Origin: Prevotellaceae bacterium UBA4336
GTDB taxonomy: Bacteria > Bacteroidota > Bacteroidia > Bacteroidales > Bacteroidaceae
Reading direction: 5' to 3'
Assembly: GCA_002394305.1 (NCBI GenBank)
Contig: DGTM01000047.1
Location: 1 to 13,083, forward strand
DNA: 13,083 bases
Made by a program: the position numbers and the translations under genes
In this document: piece by piece, positions 6,057-13,016 of the stretch
How positions within the stretch are numbered: the stretch's first letter is position 1
How the letters are laid out: every line of letters starts with the position of its first letter
The notes under the pieces: model-generated
What the model was told of the DNA's origin: nothing
What the model saw: only the letters and a program-made list of their open reading frames with translations
Databases searched by the model: none

Positions 6057-7607
6057 CTACCATTCGTCGACGTGTTGTTCCCTGCGGAACTTGTCGAGTT
6101 GCAACTGCAAGCGCTTCAGGTGCTTGGCATACTTCTTCTCAGCTATTACGTTATGCAGTTCGCTTGGGTCTTTCTTGATGTCATAAAGTTCATCGTAGGC
6201 TCCCTCCTTCCCGTAGAAGTGCAGGAGCTTGTATCTGCCGTCGCTCACGCCGTCGTGACGGCTGACGTTGTGTTCGGCGGGGCAGTCGTAGTAGTGGTAG
6301 TAGAGGTACTGCCGCCAGTCCTTGGGCTCCTTTCCCTTGTGGCTCATGACGGGCAGAAGCGAGCGTCCCACCATCTGTCCGGGTTTCTCGGCATCGGCAA
6401 TATCGAGCAGGGTAGGGGCATAGTCGATGTTCTGCACCAAGGCATCGCTGGTCTGTCCGCCCTTCATGCCTGGGGCATAGACGAGCAGGGGCGTGCGGAA
6501 CGACTCTTCGTACATGAAGCGCTTGTCGAACCATCCATGCTCTCCCATGTAGAAGCCCTGGTCGCTGGTGTAGACGACGAGCGTGTTGTCCATCAATCCG
6601 TTGGCTTCCAGATAGTCGAGCAGGCGCCCCACCTGTTGGTCGATGCTATGGATGACGCGCATGTAGTCGCGTATGTACCGCTGGTACTTCCACCGGAGCA
6701 GGTCGTCGCCGGTGAGGTGCTGCGCAAGCATGGCCTCGTTGCGCGGATTATAGACGGACTCCCACTTCTCTCTCTGCTGGGGCGACATACGCGCAAGCTG
6801 GCCGCGGAACCCGTTGTGATTGCGTTCGTGGGTGTAGCCCATGCCAGGTCTTATCTGCGTGACCTTCAGGTCGTAGCACATCTCCATGTCCTTGGCGATG
6901 CTCATCTGCTGCTCGTGTGCCGCACGGCCCCTTGTCGAATAGTCGTCGAAGAAGGTTGCAGGCAGGGGGAACTCGATGTCCTCGTAGAGGTCCAGCATGT
7001 CGAGCGGCGGCATCCAGTTGCGGTGCGGAGCCTTGTGATGGACGAAGAGAGCAAAAGGTTTATCCTTGTCGCGTTCTTCAAGGAACCGGATTGCATGGTC
7101 GGTAATGAGATTCGTGGCATAGCCTTTCTCTTCGACGTACTTTCCTCCGCTCTCCTTCGAGCGAAACACAGGGTCGTAATATTCTCCCTGGCCGCGAAGG
7201 ACGTAATAGCTGTCGAAGCCCTTCGGTTCGCACAGCATGTGCCATTTCCCCATCATGCCGGTCTGGTAGCCAGCCTGTTGGAGATATTCGCTGACGAAGG
7301 ATGCCTGCGGGTCGATGGGGCAGTCCAGCGTGCGTTGGCCGCTCTGATGGCTGTACATGCCTGTCATCAGGCAAGCCCGGCTGGGGGTGCTGAGCGAGTT
7401 CTCGACGTAGGCACGGCGGAAGAGCATGCCGCGCTGGGCCAGGCGGTCGATGTTGGGAGTGGGAGCCAGTTGGCTCAAGGGGTGTCCGTAGGCGCTGATA
7501 GCCTGGTAGGAATGGTCGTCGCTCATGATGTAGACGATGTTCCAGCGCTGGGCCTGAGCGGCACCGGCGGCATAGCTGCCAAGGAGGATAAACGGGAGTT
7601 TGTTCAT
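6057..7607 (-). CDS. Secreted serine-type sulfatase (family S1)
   Basis: This 516-residue enzyme would remove sulfate esters from glycans outside the cytoplasm. It starts MNKLPFILLGSYAAGAAQAQ, a short signal peptide with a likely cut after AQA. Asp30-Asp31 (IMSDDHSYQA) bind calcium. The signature STPSRACLMTG has Ser73 where formylglycine is made, so it is a Ser-type enzyme that needs a radical-SAM maturase (anSME), which is not in this window. Asp349-Gln350 (VYTSDQGFYMGEHGW) supply the second metal-binding pair. The overall pattern resembles N-acetylglucosamine-6-sulfatase-like S1 enzymes of gut Bacteroidota, but the substrate is a guess. Its ATG overlaps the oxidoreductase stop (ATGA), so the two are translationally coupled. 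A longer frame to 7703 would destroy the signal peptide and is rejected. There is no neighbouring SusC/D pair, so it is not in a classic polysaccharide-utilisation locus here. Confidence 0.92.
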   Translation of the reverse strand: MNKLPFILLGSYAAGAAQAQRWNIVYIMSDDHSYQAISAYGHPLSQLAPTPNIDRLAQRGMLFRRAYVENSLSTPSRACLMTGMYSHQSGQRTLDCPIDPQASFVSEYLQQAGYQTGMMGKWHMLCEPKGFDSYYVLRGQGEYYDPVFRSKESGGKYVEEKGYATNLITDHAIRFLEERDKDKPFALFVHHKAPHRNWMPPLDMLDLYEDIEFPLPATFFDDYSTRGRAAHEQQMSIAKDMEMCYDLKVTQIRPGMGYTHERNHNGFRGQLARMSPQQREKWESVYNPRNEAMLAQHLTGDDLLRWKYQRYIRDYMRVIHSIDQQVGRLLDYLEANGLMDNTLVVYTSDQGFYMGEHGWFDKRFMYEESFRTPLLVYAPGMKGGQTSDALVQNIDYAPTLLDIADAEKPGQMVGRSLLPVMSHKGKEPKDWRQYLYYHYYDCPAEHNVSRHDGVSDGRYKLLHFYGKEGAYDELYDIKKDPSELHNVIAEKKYAKHLKRLQLQLDKFRREQHVDEW

Positions 7608-8602
7608 GGTATGGGGGTTAATGGTGGAAATATTGTCATGCGTTCTTGCGCGATGGCTATCTCTTGCATGATGCGTGTCACGTAGGGAACGACGATGTGG
7701 CACTCTTGCTTGTTCTCGACGAGAGCCAGAAATTCGCTGAATTCGTAGTTCAGACGATGGCGGCCCGCTTCACTCTTATAGGTGACAGGCTCCTTGCCTC
7801 GCTGGTGAAGTGTGAAGGAATCGAGGATGCTCACCGAACCATGCACCTCGATGTAGCCTTCCTCTCCCTGGATGCAGCCGTAGGAGAGTCCGTCGGAATC
7901 CTTCGAGGCACTGAGCACAGCCACAGAGGTCGGGTAGTGGCAGAGCAGGGTGCCACTGGTGTCGACGCCATTATACCCGCGGTTGCAGTCGTAGCGAATG
8001 GTGCGCGGAGGCCCGAACAGACCGATGGCGAAGCAAAGATTGTAGATGTTCAGGTCAGCCAATGTGCCACCGGCCATCGCGGGGTCGAAGACGGGAGTCA
8101 GTTCGCCGCGCAGGTAGCGGTCGTATCGGCTGCTGCGCTGCGCAAAGTTGCAATGGACCATCCTGACCTTTCCAATCAGAGGCAGAACGTCTTGCAGTTG
8201 GCGGAAAAGCGGCATATAGAGCAACGAGAACGCTGGCAGGCAGTAGACGCAACGCTGTATGGCCGTGTCGATAAGCTCTTCTGTCTGAACACGATTTACA
8301 GCAATCGGCTTCTCCACGATAACGTTCTTTCCGGCCATCATCGCCTGCATGGCATATTCGTGGTGCACGTGGTTGGCATTGGCGATATAGACAAAGTCGG
8401 CTTCTGCCTCCTGGAGCATCCGCCCATAGTCTGTGTAGACGAACCCGGTTGGCGCGTAAGCCATGCAGAGGTCGATAGCATGTTCCGCACTTTTCTCGCG
8501 GGCATAGATGCCGGTCACCTCAATCTTTCCCTGAAAGTCTTCGTGGAGAAGCTTCAGGACTTCCTCGGCGATTTTCCCTGTTCCTGCTATAGAGATTTTC
8601 AT
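7604..8602 (-). CDS. Gfo/Idh/MocA-family NAD(P)-dependent oxidoreductase
   Basis: This is a 332-residue cytoplasmic dehydrogenase of the sugar/inositol oxidoreductase superfamily. The N-terminal Rossmann fold begins MKISIAGTGKIAEE with the GxGxxA dinucleotide motif at residues 7-12. The family lysine motif is VIVEKPIAVN (Glu97-Lys98-Pro99). The C-terminal substrate domain contains AGGTLADLNIYNLCF, equivalent to the GG-x3-D-x3-Y segment of relatives. The substrate cannot be read from the sequence. Family members act on sugars, sugar nucleotides, inositols or their oxidised forms, and coupling to a sulfatase hints at a desulfated or amino sugar (inference). It is the first gene of a unit with the sulfatase (4-bp overlap) and probably the DUF2007 gene. 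A strong promoter lies upstream, giving a leader of roughly 40 nt. Confidence 0.92.
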   Translation of the reverse strand: MKISIAGTGKIAEEVLKLLHEDFQGKIEVTGIYAREKSAEHAIDLCMAYAPTGFVYTDYGRMLQEAEADFVYIANANHVHHEYAMQAMMAGKNVIVEKPIAVNRVQTEELIDTAIQRCVYCLPAFSLLYMPLFRQLQDVLPLIGKVRMVHCNFAQRSSRYDRYLRGELTPVFDPAMAGGTLADLNIYNLCFAIGLFGPPRTIRYDCNRGYNGVDTSGTLLCHYPTSVAVLSASKDSDGLSYGCIQGEEGYIEVHGSVSILDSFTLHQRGKEPVTYKSEAGRHRLNYEFSEFLALVENKQECHIVVPYVTRIMQEIAIAQERMTIFPPLTPIP

Positions 8603-8647
8603 TGTTTCTGTGGATTAATATCAGAGCAAACCTTTCATGCTCCAATG

Positions 8648-8677
8648 CAAAGTTAAGGAATTATTTCAATTCGGCAA
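8648..8677 (-). promoter_or_regulatory. Promoter of the oxidoreductase-sulfatase unit (TTG-N19-TAACTTTG)
   Basis: On the minus strand, TTG (8675-8677) is followed after exactly 19 bp by TAACTTTG (8648-8655), an excellent match to the Bacteroidota promoter consensus. The oxidoreductase ATG at 8602 lies 45 bp further on. This is the best-formed promoter in the window. Confidence 0.8.
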
Positions 8678-8820
8678 AATAAATCGCCAACAAATAACAG
8701 AAGAAGCCCTTTCCTGGATGCAGCTCAGATTATCAATCCGTTAGGTTCTAATCGACGTTATGTTTAGTAGTTTTTAGGGAAAAGGCTTGTGTTTATTATG
8801 GAAGAGCGTGGGCGTACATA

Positions 8821-8852
8821 AAAAAGACGTGCCTGCTTATCCAGACACGTCC
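8821..8852 (-). terminator. Intrinsic terminator of the serine palmitoyltransferase-like gene
   Basis: Reading the minus strand, GACGTGTCTG (8843-8852) pairs with CAGGCACGTC (8827-8836) as a 10-bp stem with one T-G wobble, a six-base loop and a run of six T directly after (8821-8826). It lies 23 bp beyond the stop at 8876 and separates this gene from the oxidoreductase promoter at 8648-8677. On the plus strand the T run is weaker, so it works mainly in one direction. Confidence 0.85.
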
Positions 8853-8875
8853 TTTTGGATGCGATGTATGTCAGC

Positions 8876-10060
8876 TTAGAGAATCTCCAGCTCCTTGAAG
8901 ACTTTCTTGAGCTTCTCTACTGATTCGTCCACCTGAGCACGAGTGTGGGTTGCCATCAACGCGTAGCGAACCAGTGTGTCCTGCGGTGCACATGCGGGCG
9001 GAATGACGGGATTGATGAAGACTCCTTCGTTGAAAGCCTTGGCAACGGCCATGAAGGTCTTGTCCGTGTCGCGCACATAGAGCGGAATGATGGGACTCTC
9101 GGTGTCGCCAATCTCAAAGCCTTCCTCGCGGAAACGCTTCAGGGCATAGTTCGTCACGCTCCAGAGTGCCTCCAGACGTTCCGGCTCCTGCTGAATGATG
9201 TGAAGTGCCTCGCGGGCAGCAGCCGTTGCCGCGGGTGTGCAACTTGCACTGAAGATGTAGGTGCGGACGGTGTGACGAAGCCAGTTGATGACACTGCTGT
9301 CGGCTGCGATGAAACCGCCGATGGATGCCAAGCTCTTGGAGAAGGTACCCATGATGAGGTCGACATCCTTGGTCAGGCCAAAGTGGTCGCACACGCCGCG
9401 GCCTTGTCTGCCGAAGACGCCGATGCCGTGTGCCTCGTCGACCATCACGGTGGCATTGTATTTCTTCTTCAGCGCAATGATTTCCGGAAGCTTGCAGAGG
9501 TCGCCCTCCATGCTGAAGACACCGTCCACGACGATGAGCTTGATGCGGTCGGGCTCGCACTTCTGGAGCTGCTTTTCCAGGTCCTCCATATCATTGTGCT
9601 TGTACTTGAACTGTGTTGCAAAACTGAGTCGTCGTCCGTCCACGATGCTTGCGTGGTCGCGGTCGTCGCAGATGACGTAGTCGTTACGGTCGACAATCTG
9701 ACTGATGACGCCGCTGTTTACGGTGAAACCTGTTGCAAAGCAGAGTGCCTCGTCCTTGCCGACAAACTCGGCAAGCTCCTTCTCGAGCTGAACATGTATG
9801 TCGAGGGTGCCATTTAGGAAACGGCTTCCGGCACAACCGCTGCCGTACTTCTGCATGGCAGCACAGCCTGCATCGATGACGCGCTGGTCGCCAGTCAGGC
9901 CTGTATATGCGTTCGAACCAAACATCAGTACGCGTCGACCTTCCATGATGACCTCGGTACCTTGCTTTCCCTCAATCTCACGGAAGTAAGGGTAAATACC
10001 CTGCGCCATAAACTCCTGCGGGAGTGTGTAGCGGGCGCATTTCTCTTGTAATAATCCCAT
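8876..10060 (-). CDS. spt: Serine palmitoyltransferase-like PLP enzyme (alpha-oxoamine synthase family)
   Basis: This 394-residue PLP enzyme would condense an acyl-CoA with an amino acid and release CO2. In Bacteroidales the homolog of this type is serine palmitoyltransferase, which makes 3-ketosphinganine, the first step of sphingolipid synthesis. Visible residues: His136 in CDDRDHASIVDG stacks on the cofactor, Asp207 and His210 in VMVDEAHGIGVFG contact it, and Lys241 in MGTFSKSLASIGGF forms the Schiff base. The glycine-rich SGCAGSRFLNGT at 74-85 is typical of the family. Length and N-terminus (MGLLQEKCARY) fit. Alternatives are 2-amino-3-ketobutyrate CoA ligase or BioF, but there is no threonine dehydrogenase or other bio gene nearby, and the neighbour is a lipid kinase. 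It is transcribed alone, from a -7 box at 10104-10111 to a clear terminator. The family is certain; the specific reaction is likely. Confidence 0.85.
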   Translation of the reverse strand: MGLLQEKCARYTLPQEFMAQGIYPYFREIEGKQGTEVIMEGRRVLMFGSNAYTGLTGDQRVIDAGCAAMQKYGSGCAGSRFLNGTLDIHVQLEKELAEFVGKDEALCFATGFTVNSGVISQIVDRNDYVICDDRDHASIVDGRRLSFATQFKYKHNDMEDLEKQLQKCEPDRIKLIVVDGVFSMEGDLCKLPEIIALKKKYNATVMVDEAHGIGVFGRQGRGVCDHFGLTKDVDLIMGTFSKSLASIGGFIAADSSVINWLRHTVRTYIFSASCTPAATAAAREALHIIQQEPERLEALWSVTNYALKRFREEGFEIGDTESPIIPLYVRDTDKTFMAVAKAFNEGVFINPVIPPACAPQDTLVRYALMATHTRAQVDESVEKLKKVFKELEIL

Positions 10061-10103
10061 ATTGTTTTAAGTCAATTGCCACTGCTTGGGCAAAATTTTT
10101 GTG

Positions 10104-10111
10104 CAAAGGTA
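10104..10111 (-). promoter_or_regulatory. -7 box of the spt-like gene
   Basis: TACCTTTG on the minus strand matches TAnnTTTG and lies 43 bp upstream of the ATG at 10060. No TTG occurs at the usual spacing, so it is a -7-dominated or regulated promoter. It faces the lipid-kinase promoter (10182-10213) across the divergent gap. Confidence 0.6.
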
Positions 10112-10181
10112 CTTCTTTTTCTTGAAATAGCGTTGCACTTGCCGAAAAAAAATGCGTAGCATGACTATTTATATAGTTAGT

Positions 10182-10213
10182 TTGTGCGGAATGAAGTTTT
10201 TTTATTAACTTTG
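10182..10213 (+). promoter_or_regulatory. Promoter of the lipid kinase gene (TTG-N21-TAACTTTG)
   Basis: TTG at 10182-10184 and TAACTTTG at 10206-10213 are separated by 21 bp. The ATG at 10225 is only 11 bp beyond the -7 box, so the leader should be about 5-8 nt, too short for a Shine-Dalgarno interaction. Confidence 0.7.
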
Positions 10214-10224
10214 CAGCGTAAAGT

Positions 10225-11277
10225 ATGGAGACACGAACCAAATTACTATTCATCGTCAACCCCATTTCGGGCACATCGGACAAGCAGCATATCATCGACC
10301 TCATCCCGGAGTATCTCGATGCAAACCGTTTCGAGTGGACGATAAGTCGCACGACTCATCGGGGACATGCTGCCGAGCTGACGAACGAAGCCGTGAGGAA
10401 GGGGGTGGATGTCGTCGTGGCCGTAGGCGGCGACGGCACGGTCAACGAGGTGGCACGAAGCTTGATTCACACGAACACAGCCCTCGGCATCATCCCCTGC
10501 GGCAGCGGCAACGGCCTGGCACGACACCTCTACATCCCGATGAATGCCGACGGCGCCCTGCAGGTCCTCTCTGCCTGTCACATCGAACAGCTCGACTATG
10601 GCGTCATCGACGAAGTGCCGTTCTTCTGCACTTGCGGCGTGGGCTTCGACGCCTTCATCAGCGACCGCTTCTCAAAGGCCGGACGTCGCGGACTGCTCAC
10701 GTACATCGAGAATACGCTCAAGGAAGGCCTAAAGTACAAGCCAGACACTTACGAGATTACCATCGACGGCGAGCGTCAGGTCTACAAGGCATTTCTCATC
10801 GCCTGCGCCAACGCCAGTCAGTACGGCAACAACGTGTACATCGCCCCGCATGCCAGCATGAGCGACGGACTGATGGACGTGACGCTGATGGAACCCTTCA
10901 CCGTGCTCGAGGCTCCGCAGATTGCCATCCAGCTCTTCAACAAGACCATCGCAAACAACAGCCGCATCCGCACATTCCGTTGCCGACATTTGCACATCAA
11001 GCGAAGTGCACCCGGCGTGATACACTTCGACGGCGACCCGAAGGAGGCTGGCGAGGAACTGGACGTCCAGCTTGTGCCCAAGGGGATACGCATGGTCGTT
11101 AACACCCGCGAACAACTGTACGTCCCTCCCCTACTCCGCGCCTTCACCGACCTCTATCACGACGTGAACATAGAGATCTCAAACATCGGGGCTGACATAC
11201 GTGCCGACTTCCTGGAGCGGCAACGTCGCATTAGCACCATCAACAAAGAGCTCCTGCGAAAGCTCCGGAAGAAGTAG
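10225..11277 (+). CDS. Diacylglycerol-kinase-family lipid kinase (YegS/BmrU type)
   Basis: This 350-residue kinase has the DAGK catalytic domain (PF00781). It would phosphorylate a lipid hydroxyl with ATP at the inner membrane surface. The nucleotide-binding motif VVVAVGGDGTVNEVA (Gly68-Gly69-Asp70-Gly71-Thr72) follows an N-terminal KLLFIVNPISGT strand (residues 6-17). A second motif, GIIPCGSGNGLARHL, is followed by the C-terminal beta-sandwich (NASQYGNNVYIAPHASMSDG and VIHFDGDP). About 55 residues beyond the usual end are charged and helical, which is mildly long for the family. It diverges from the sphingolipid-type gene. Because ceramide and sphingosine kinases belong to this same fold, a sphingoid substrate is a reasonable inference; diacylglycerol recycling is the default alternative. 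The 3' end meets a small minus-strand gene tail to tail. Confidence 0.92.
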   Translation: METRTKLLFIVNPISGTSDKQHIIDLIPEYLDANRFEWTISRTTHRGHAAELTNEAVRKGVDVVVAVGGDGTVNEVARSLIHTNTALGIIPCGSGNGLARHLYIPMNADGALQVLSACHIEQLDYGVIDEVPFFCTCGVGFDAFISDRFSKAGRRGLLTYIENTLKEGLKYKPDTYEITIDGERQVYKAFLIACANASQYGNNVYIAPHASMSDGLMDVTLMEPFTVLEAPQIAIQLFNKTIANNSRIRTFRCRHLHIKRSAPGVIHFDGDPKEAGEELDVQLVPKGIRMVVNTREQLYVPPLLRAFTDLYHDVNIEISNIGADIRADFLERQRRISTINKELLRKLRKK

Positions 11278-11287
11278 GATGTCCTAC
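11274..11287. repeat. 14-bp palindrome containing both convergent stop codons
   Basis: GTAGGATGTCCTAC is two 6-bp inverted arms around TG. The left arm holds the TAG stop of the lipid kinase (11275-11277) and the right arm the TAG stop of the small minus-strand gene (11284-11286). The stem is too short, and there is no T run, for an ordinary terminator. Confidence 0.6.
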
Positions 11288-11478
11288 AGCCGGAAGGCCT
11301 TCATGAAACCCTCTTGCACAGACTGTTTCTGCTCTGCGGACAGCGCGGGGATTGCCTCGTCCAATGCCCTGCGGAGTGCTTCCTCCGCCTTTGCCTTGGC
11401 TTGCAGCTGCCCCATCCTCACGCCGCTACGGTAGGGCGTGGACGGAAGAAGGGCTCTGTTGAAGTTTCCGTCGCTCAC
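11284..11478 (-). CDS. Small conserved-looking protein of unknown function (64 aa)
   Basis: It reads MSDGNFNRALLPSTPYRSG, then an Ala/Glu/Lys/Arg-rich helical part (QAKAKAEEALRRALDEAI), and ends PALSAEQKQSVQEGFMKAFR-Leu. The start is a GTG at 11476-11478; no ATG sits nearby in frame. The conserved-looking N-terminal SDGNFNRALLP motif and natural composition, plus clean packing against the kinase gene (6 bp between stops), support a real gene. It lies 94 bp downstream of rarA on the same strand, with no good TAnnTTTG box in between, so it may be read from the rarA promoter. I cannot name the family. It has no signal peptide or membrane segment and should be a soluble helical protein. Confidence 0.6.
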   Translation of the reverse strand: MSDGNFNRALLPSTPYRSGVRMGQLQAKAKAEEALRRALDEAIPALSAEQKQSVQEGFMKAFRL

Positions 11479-11572
11479 TTTTCTTTATGGTTATAAGTTT
11501 AGATTTTCGTTTCGGCCTTCAGGAGTTGTGGCATAATCACCATCTTCATGTTGTCGGTTGGCGTGTTTCTGT

Positions 11573-12847
11573 TTATTTCTCGAATCGTTCTCCCCAGCAC
11601 TTCACCATTTGTGCCCGCAGCTTGTCTTCTGCTGGATTCGGTTGCGGATGCCAGAAACGTTCCTGTTGCAACTCGTCGGGCAGGAACTGCTGATGGACGA
11701 AGTGGCCTTCATAGTCGTGGGCATACTTGTAACCCTCGCTGTAGCCCAGGTCCTTCATCAGTTTTGTCGGAGCATTACGCAAGTGAAGCGGCACCGGTTG
11801 GTTGCCGGTCTGCTGCACCGTCTGCAAGGCTTCGCCGATGGCCATGTAGGCCGAGTTGCTCTTGGGGCTTGCTGCCAGATAGACGGTTGCTTCGGCCAGG
11901 GGGATGCGACCCTCCGGCCATCCTATCTTCATGACGGCATCGAAAGCGGCATTTGCCAGCAAGAGTGCGTTGGGATTCGCCAGACCGATGTCCTCGCTGG
12001 CGCTGATGACCAGCCGTCGGGCAATGAAGGCAGGGTCCTCTCCGCCTTCTATCATACGGGCCAGCCAGTAGAGGGCGGCATCCGGATCGCTGCCGCGGAT
12101 GCTCTTGATGAAGGCTGAGATGATGTCGTAGTGCATCTCTCCGTCCTTGTCGTAAGCCAACGGATTCTGTTGCAGACGCTCGGTGACGATGGCATCTGTC
12201 ACTTCCACGTCGCCGTCCTCGGGCGCTGATTCGTAGATGAGCTCCAGGATGTTGAGGAGCTTACGCGCGTCGCCTCCGCTGTATCGCATCAGGGCGCCGG
12301 TCTCTGCGAAGCGGAATGTGCGCTTGCTGAGCAAGACGTCGTGCTCTGCAGCATGGTGCGCCAGATGCATCAGGTCGCTCTCTTCCAGCGGCTTGAGCGT
12401 GTAGACCTGACAACGGGAAAGCAACGGGCGTATCACCTCGAAGGAGGGATTCTCCGTCGTGGCGCCGATGAGTGTGACGACGCCTTGCTCTACGGCTCCG
12501 AGCAGGGAGTCCTGCTGCGACTTGGAGAAACGGTGTATCTCGTCGATGAAGAGAATGGGATTGTTCTGGTTGAAGAAACGCGACGAACGGGCCTTCTCGA
12601 TGACATCCCGAACTTCCTTCACGCCGCTTGCCACAGCACTAAGTGTGAAGAAAGGTACATTCAATTGCCGGGCTATGATACCAGCCAGCGTGGTCTTCCC
12701 TACTCCGGGCGGTCCCCACAGGATGAAGCTGCTGATGTGGCCGCTCTCCACCATTCTGCGGAGGACGGCACCCGGGCCCACCAGATGCTGCTGACCGATG
12801 TAACCTTCAAGCGTCAACGGACGCATTCTTTCTGCTAATGGCTGCAT
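11573..12847 (-). CDS. rarA: Replication-associated recombination protein A (RarA/MgsA, AAA+ ATPase)
   Basis: This 424-residue AAA+ ATPase acts at stalled replication forks with SSB and is related to clamp-loader subunits and eukaryotic WRNIP1. Visible motifs: Walker A GPPGVGKTT (residues 45-53), Walker B LFIDEIHRF with Asp102-Glu103, sensor 1 LIGATTENPSF (from residue 126) and an arginine-finger region RPLLSRCQVY. The C-terminal MgsA domain (from about residue 230) includes HYDIISAFIKSIRGSDPDAA and LVISASEDIGLANPNA, the latter highly characteristic. The start is the ATG at 12845-12847 (MQPLAERMRP), which lies 8 bp after a canonical -7 box; the longer frame to 12886 reads through the promoter. 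Length is normal and no frame is broken. Very high confidence. Confidence 0.96.
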   Translation of the reverse strand: MQPLAERMRPLTLEGYIGQQHLVGPGAVLRRMVESGHISSFILWGPPGVGKTTLAGIIARQLNVPFFTLSAVASGVKEVRDVIEKARSSRFFNQNNPILFIDEIHRFSKSQQDSLLGAVEQGVVTLIGATTENPSFEVIRPLLSRCQVYTLKPLEESDLMHLAHHAAEHDVLLSKRTFRFAETGALMRYSGGDARKLLNILELIYESAPEDGDVEVTDAIVTERLQQNPLAYDKDGEMHYDIISAFIKSIRGSDPDAALYWLARMIEGGEDPAFIARRLVISASEDIGLANPNALLLANAAFDAVMKIGWPEGRIPLAEATVYLAASPKSNSAYMAIGEALQTVQQTGNQPVPLHLRNAPTKLMKDLGYSEGYKYAHDYEGHFVHQQFLPDELQQERFWHPQPNPAEDKLRAQMVKCWGERFEK

Positions 12848-12855
12848 AACGCCCA

Positions 12856-12886
12856 CAAAGTTACGAAAAAAGGTGGGAAGAGCCAA
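12856..12886 (-). promoter_or_regulatory. rarA promoter (TTG-N20-TAACTTTG)
   Basis: On the minus strand, TTG (12884-12886) is followed after 20 bp by TAACTTTG (12856-12863). The ATG at 12847 begins 8 bp beyond the -7 box, so the predicted leader is only a few nucleotides long. Confidence 0.75.
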
Positions 12887-12911
12887 ATTTATTTGAGTTT
12901 TTCCGAGCAGA

Positions 12912-12927
12912 TTCCCTTTTTAGGGAA
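12912..12927. other. Short hairpin-forming inverted repeat in intergenic DNA
   Basis: TTCCCT-TTTT-AGGGAA is a 6-bp stem with a four-base loop, located upstream of the rarA promoter. There is no adjacent T run long enough to call a terminator. The rest of 12887-13016 shows no gene or other structure I can support. Confidence 0.4.
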
Positions 12928-13016
12928 GAGGAATAGTATCATCTTTGTTCCTTCCTGTCGCCAAAATCGAGTAGAGACAGTTCCATCGCACAACAAGGTT
13001 TCTCGCCATTAGCCGT

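Noticed and set aside
5973..7685. A 570-codon plus-strand open frame opposite the sulfatase
   Set aside because: The minus strand holds a signal peptide and all sulfatase motifs; the plus frame has only low-complexity Val/Ala/Leu-rich sequence.
11499..11549. A 16-residue minus-strand frame (MKMVIMPQLLKAETKI) between rarA and the small gene
   Set aside because: It is too short to support without conservation data, and no ribosome-binding or promoter signal accompanies it.
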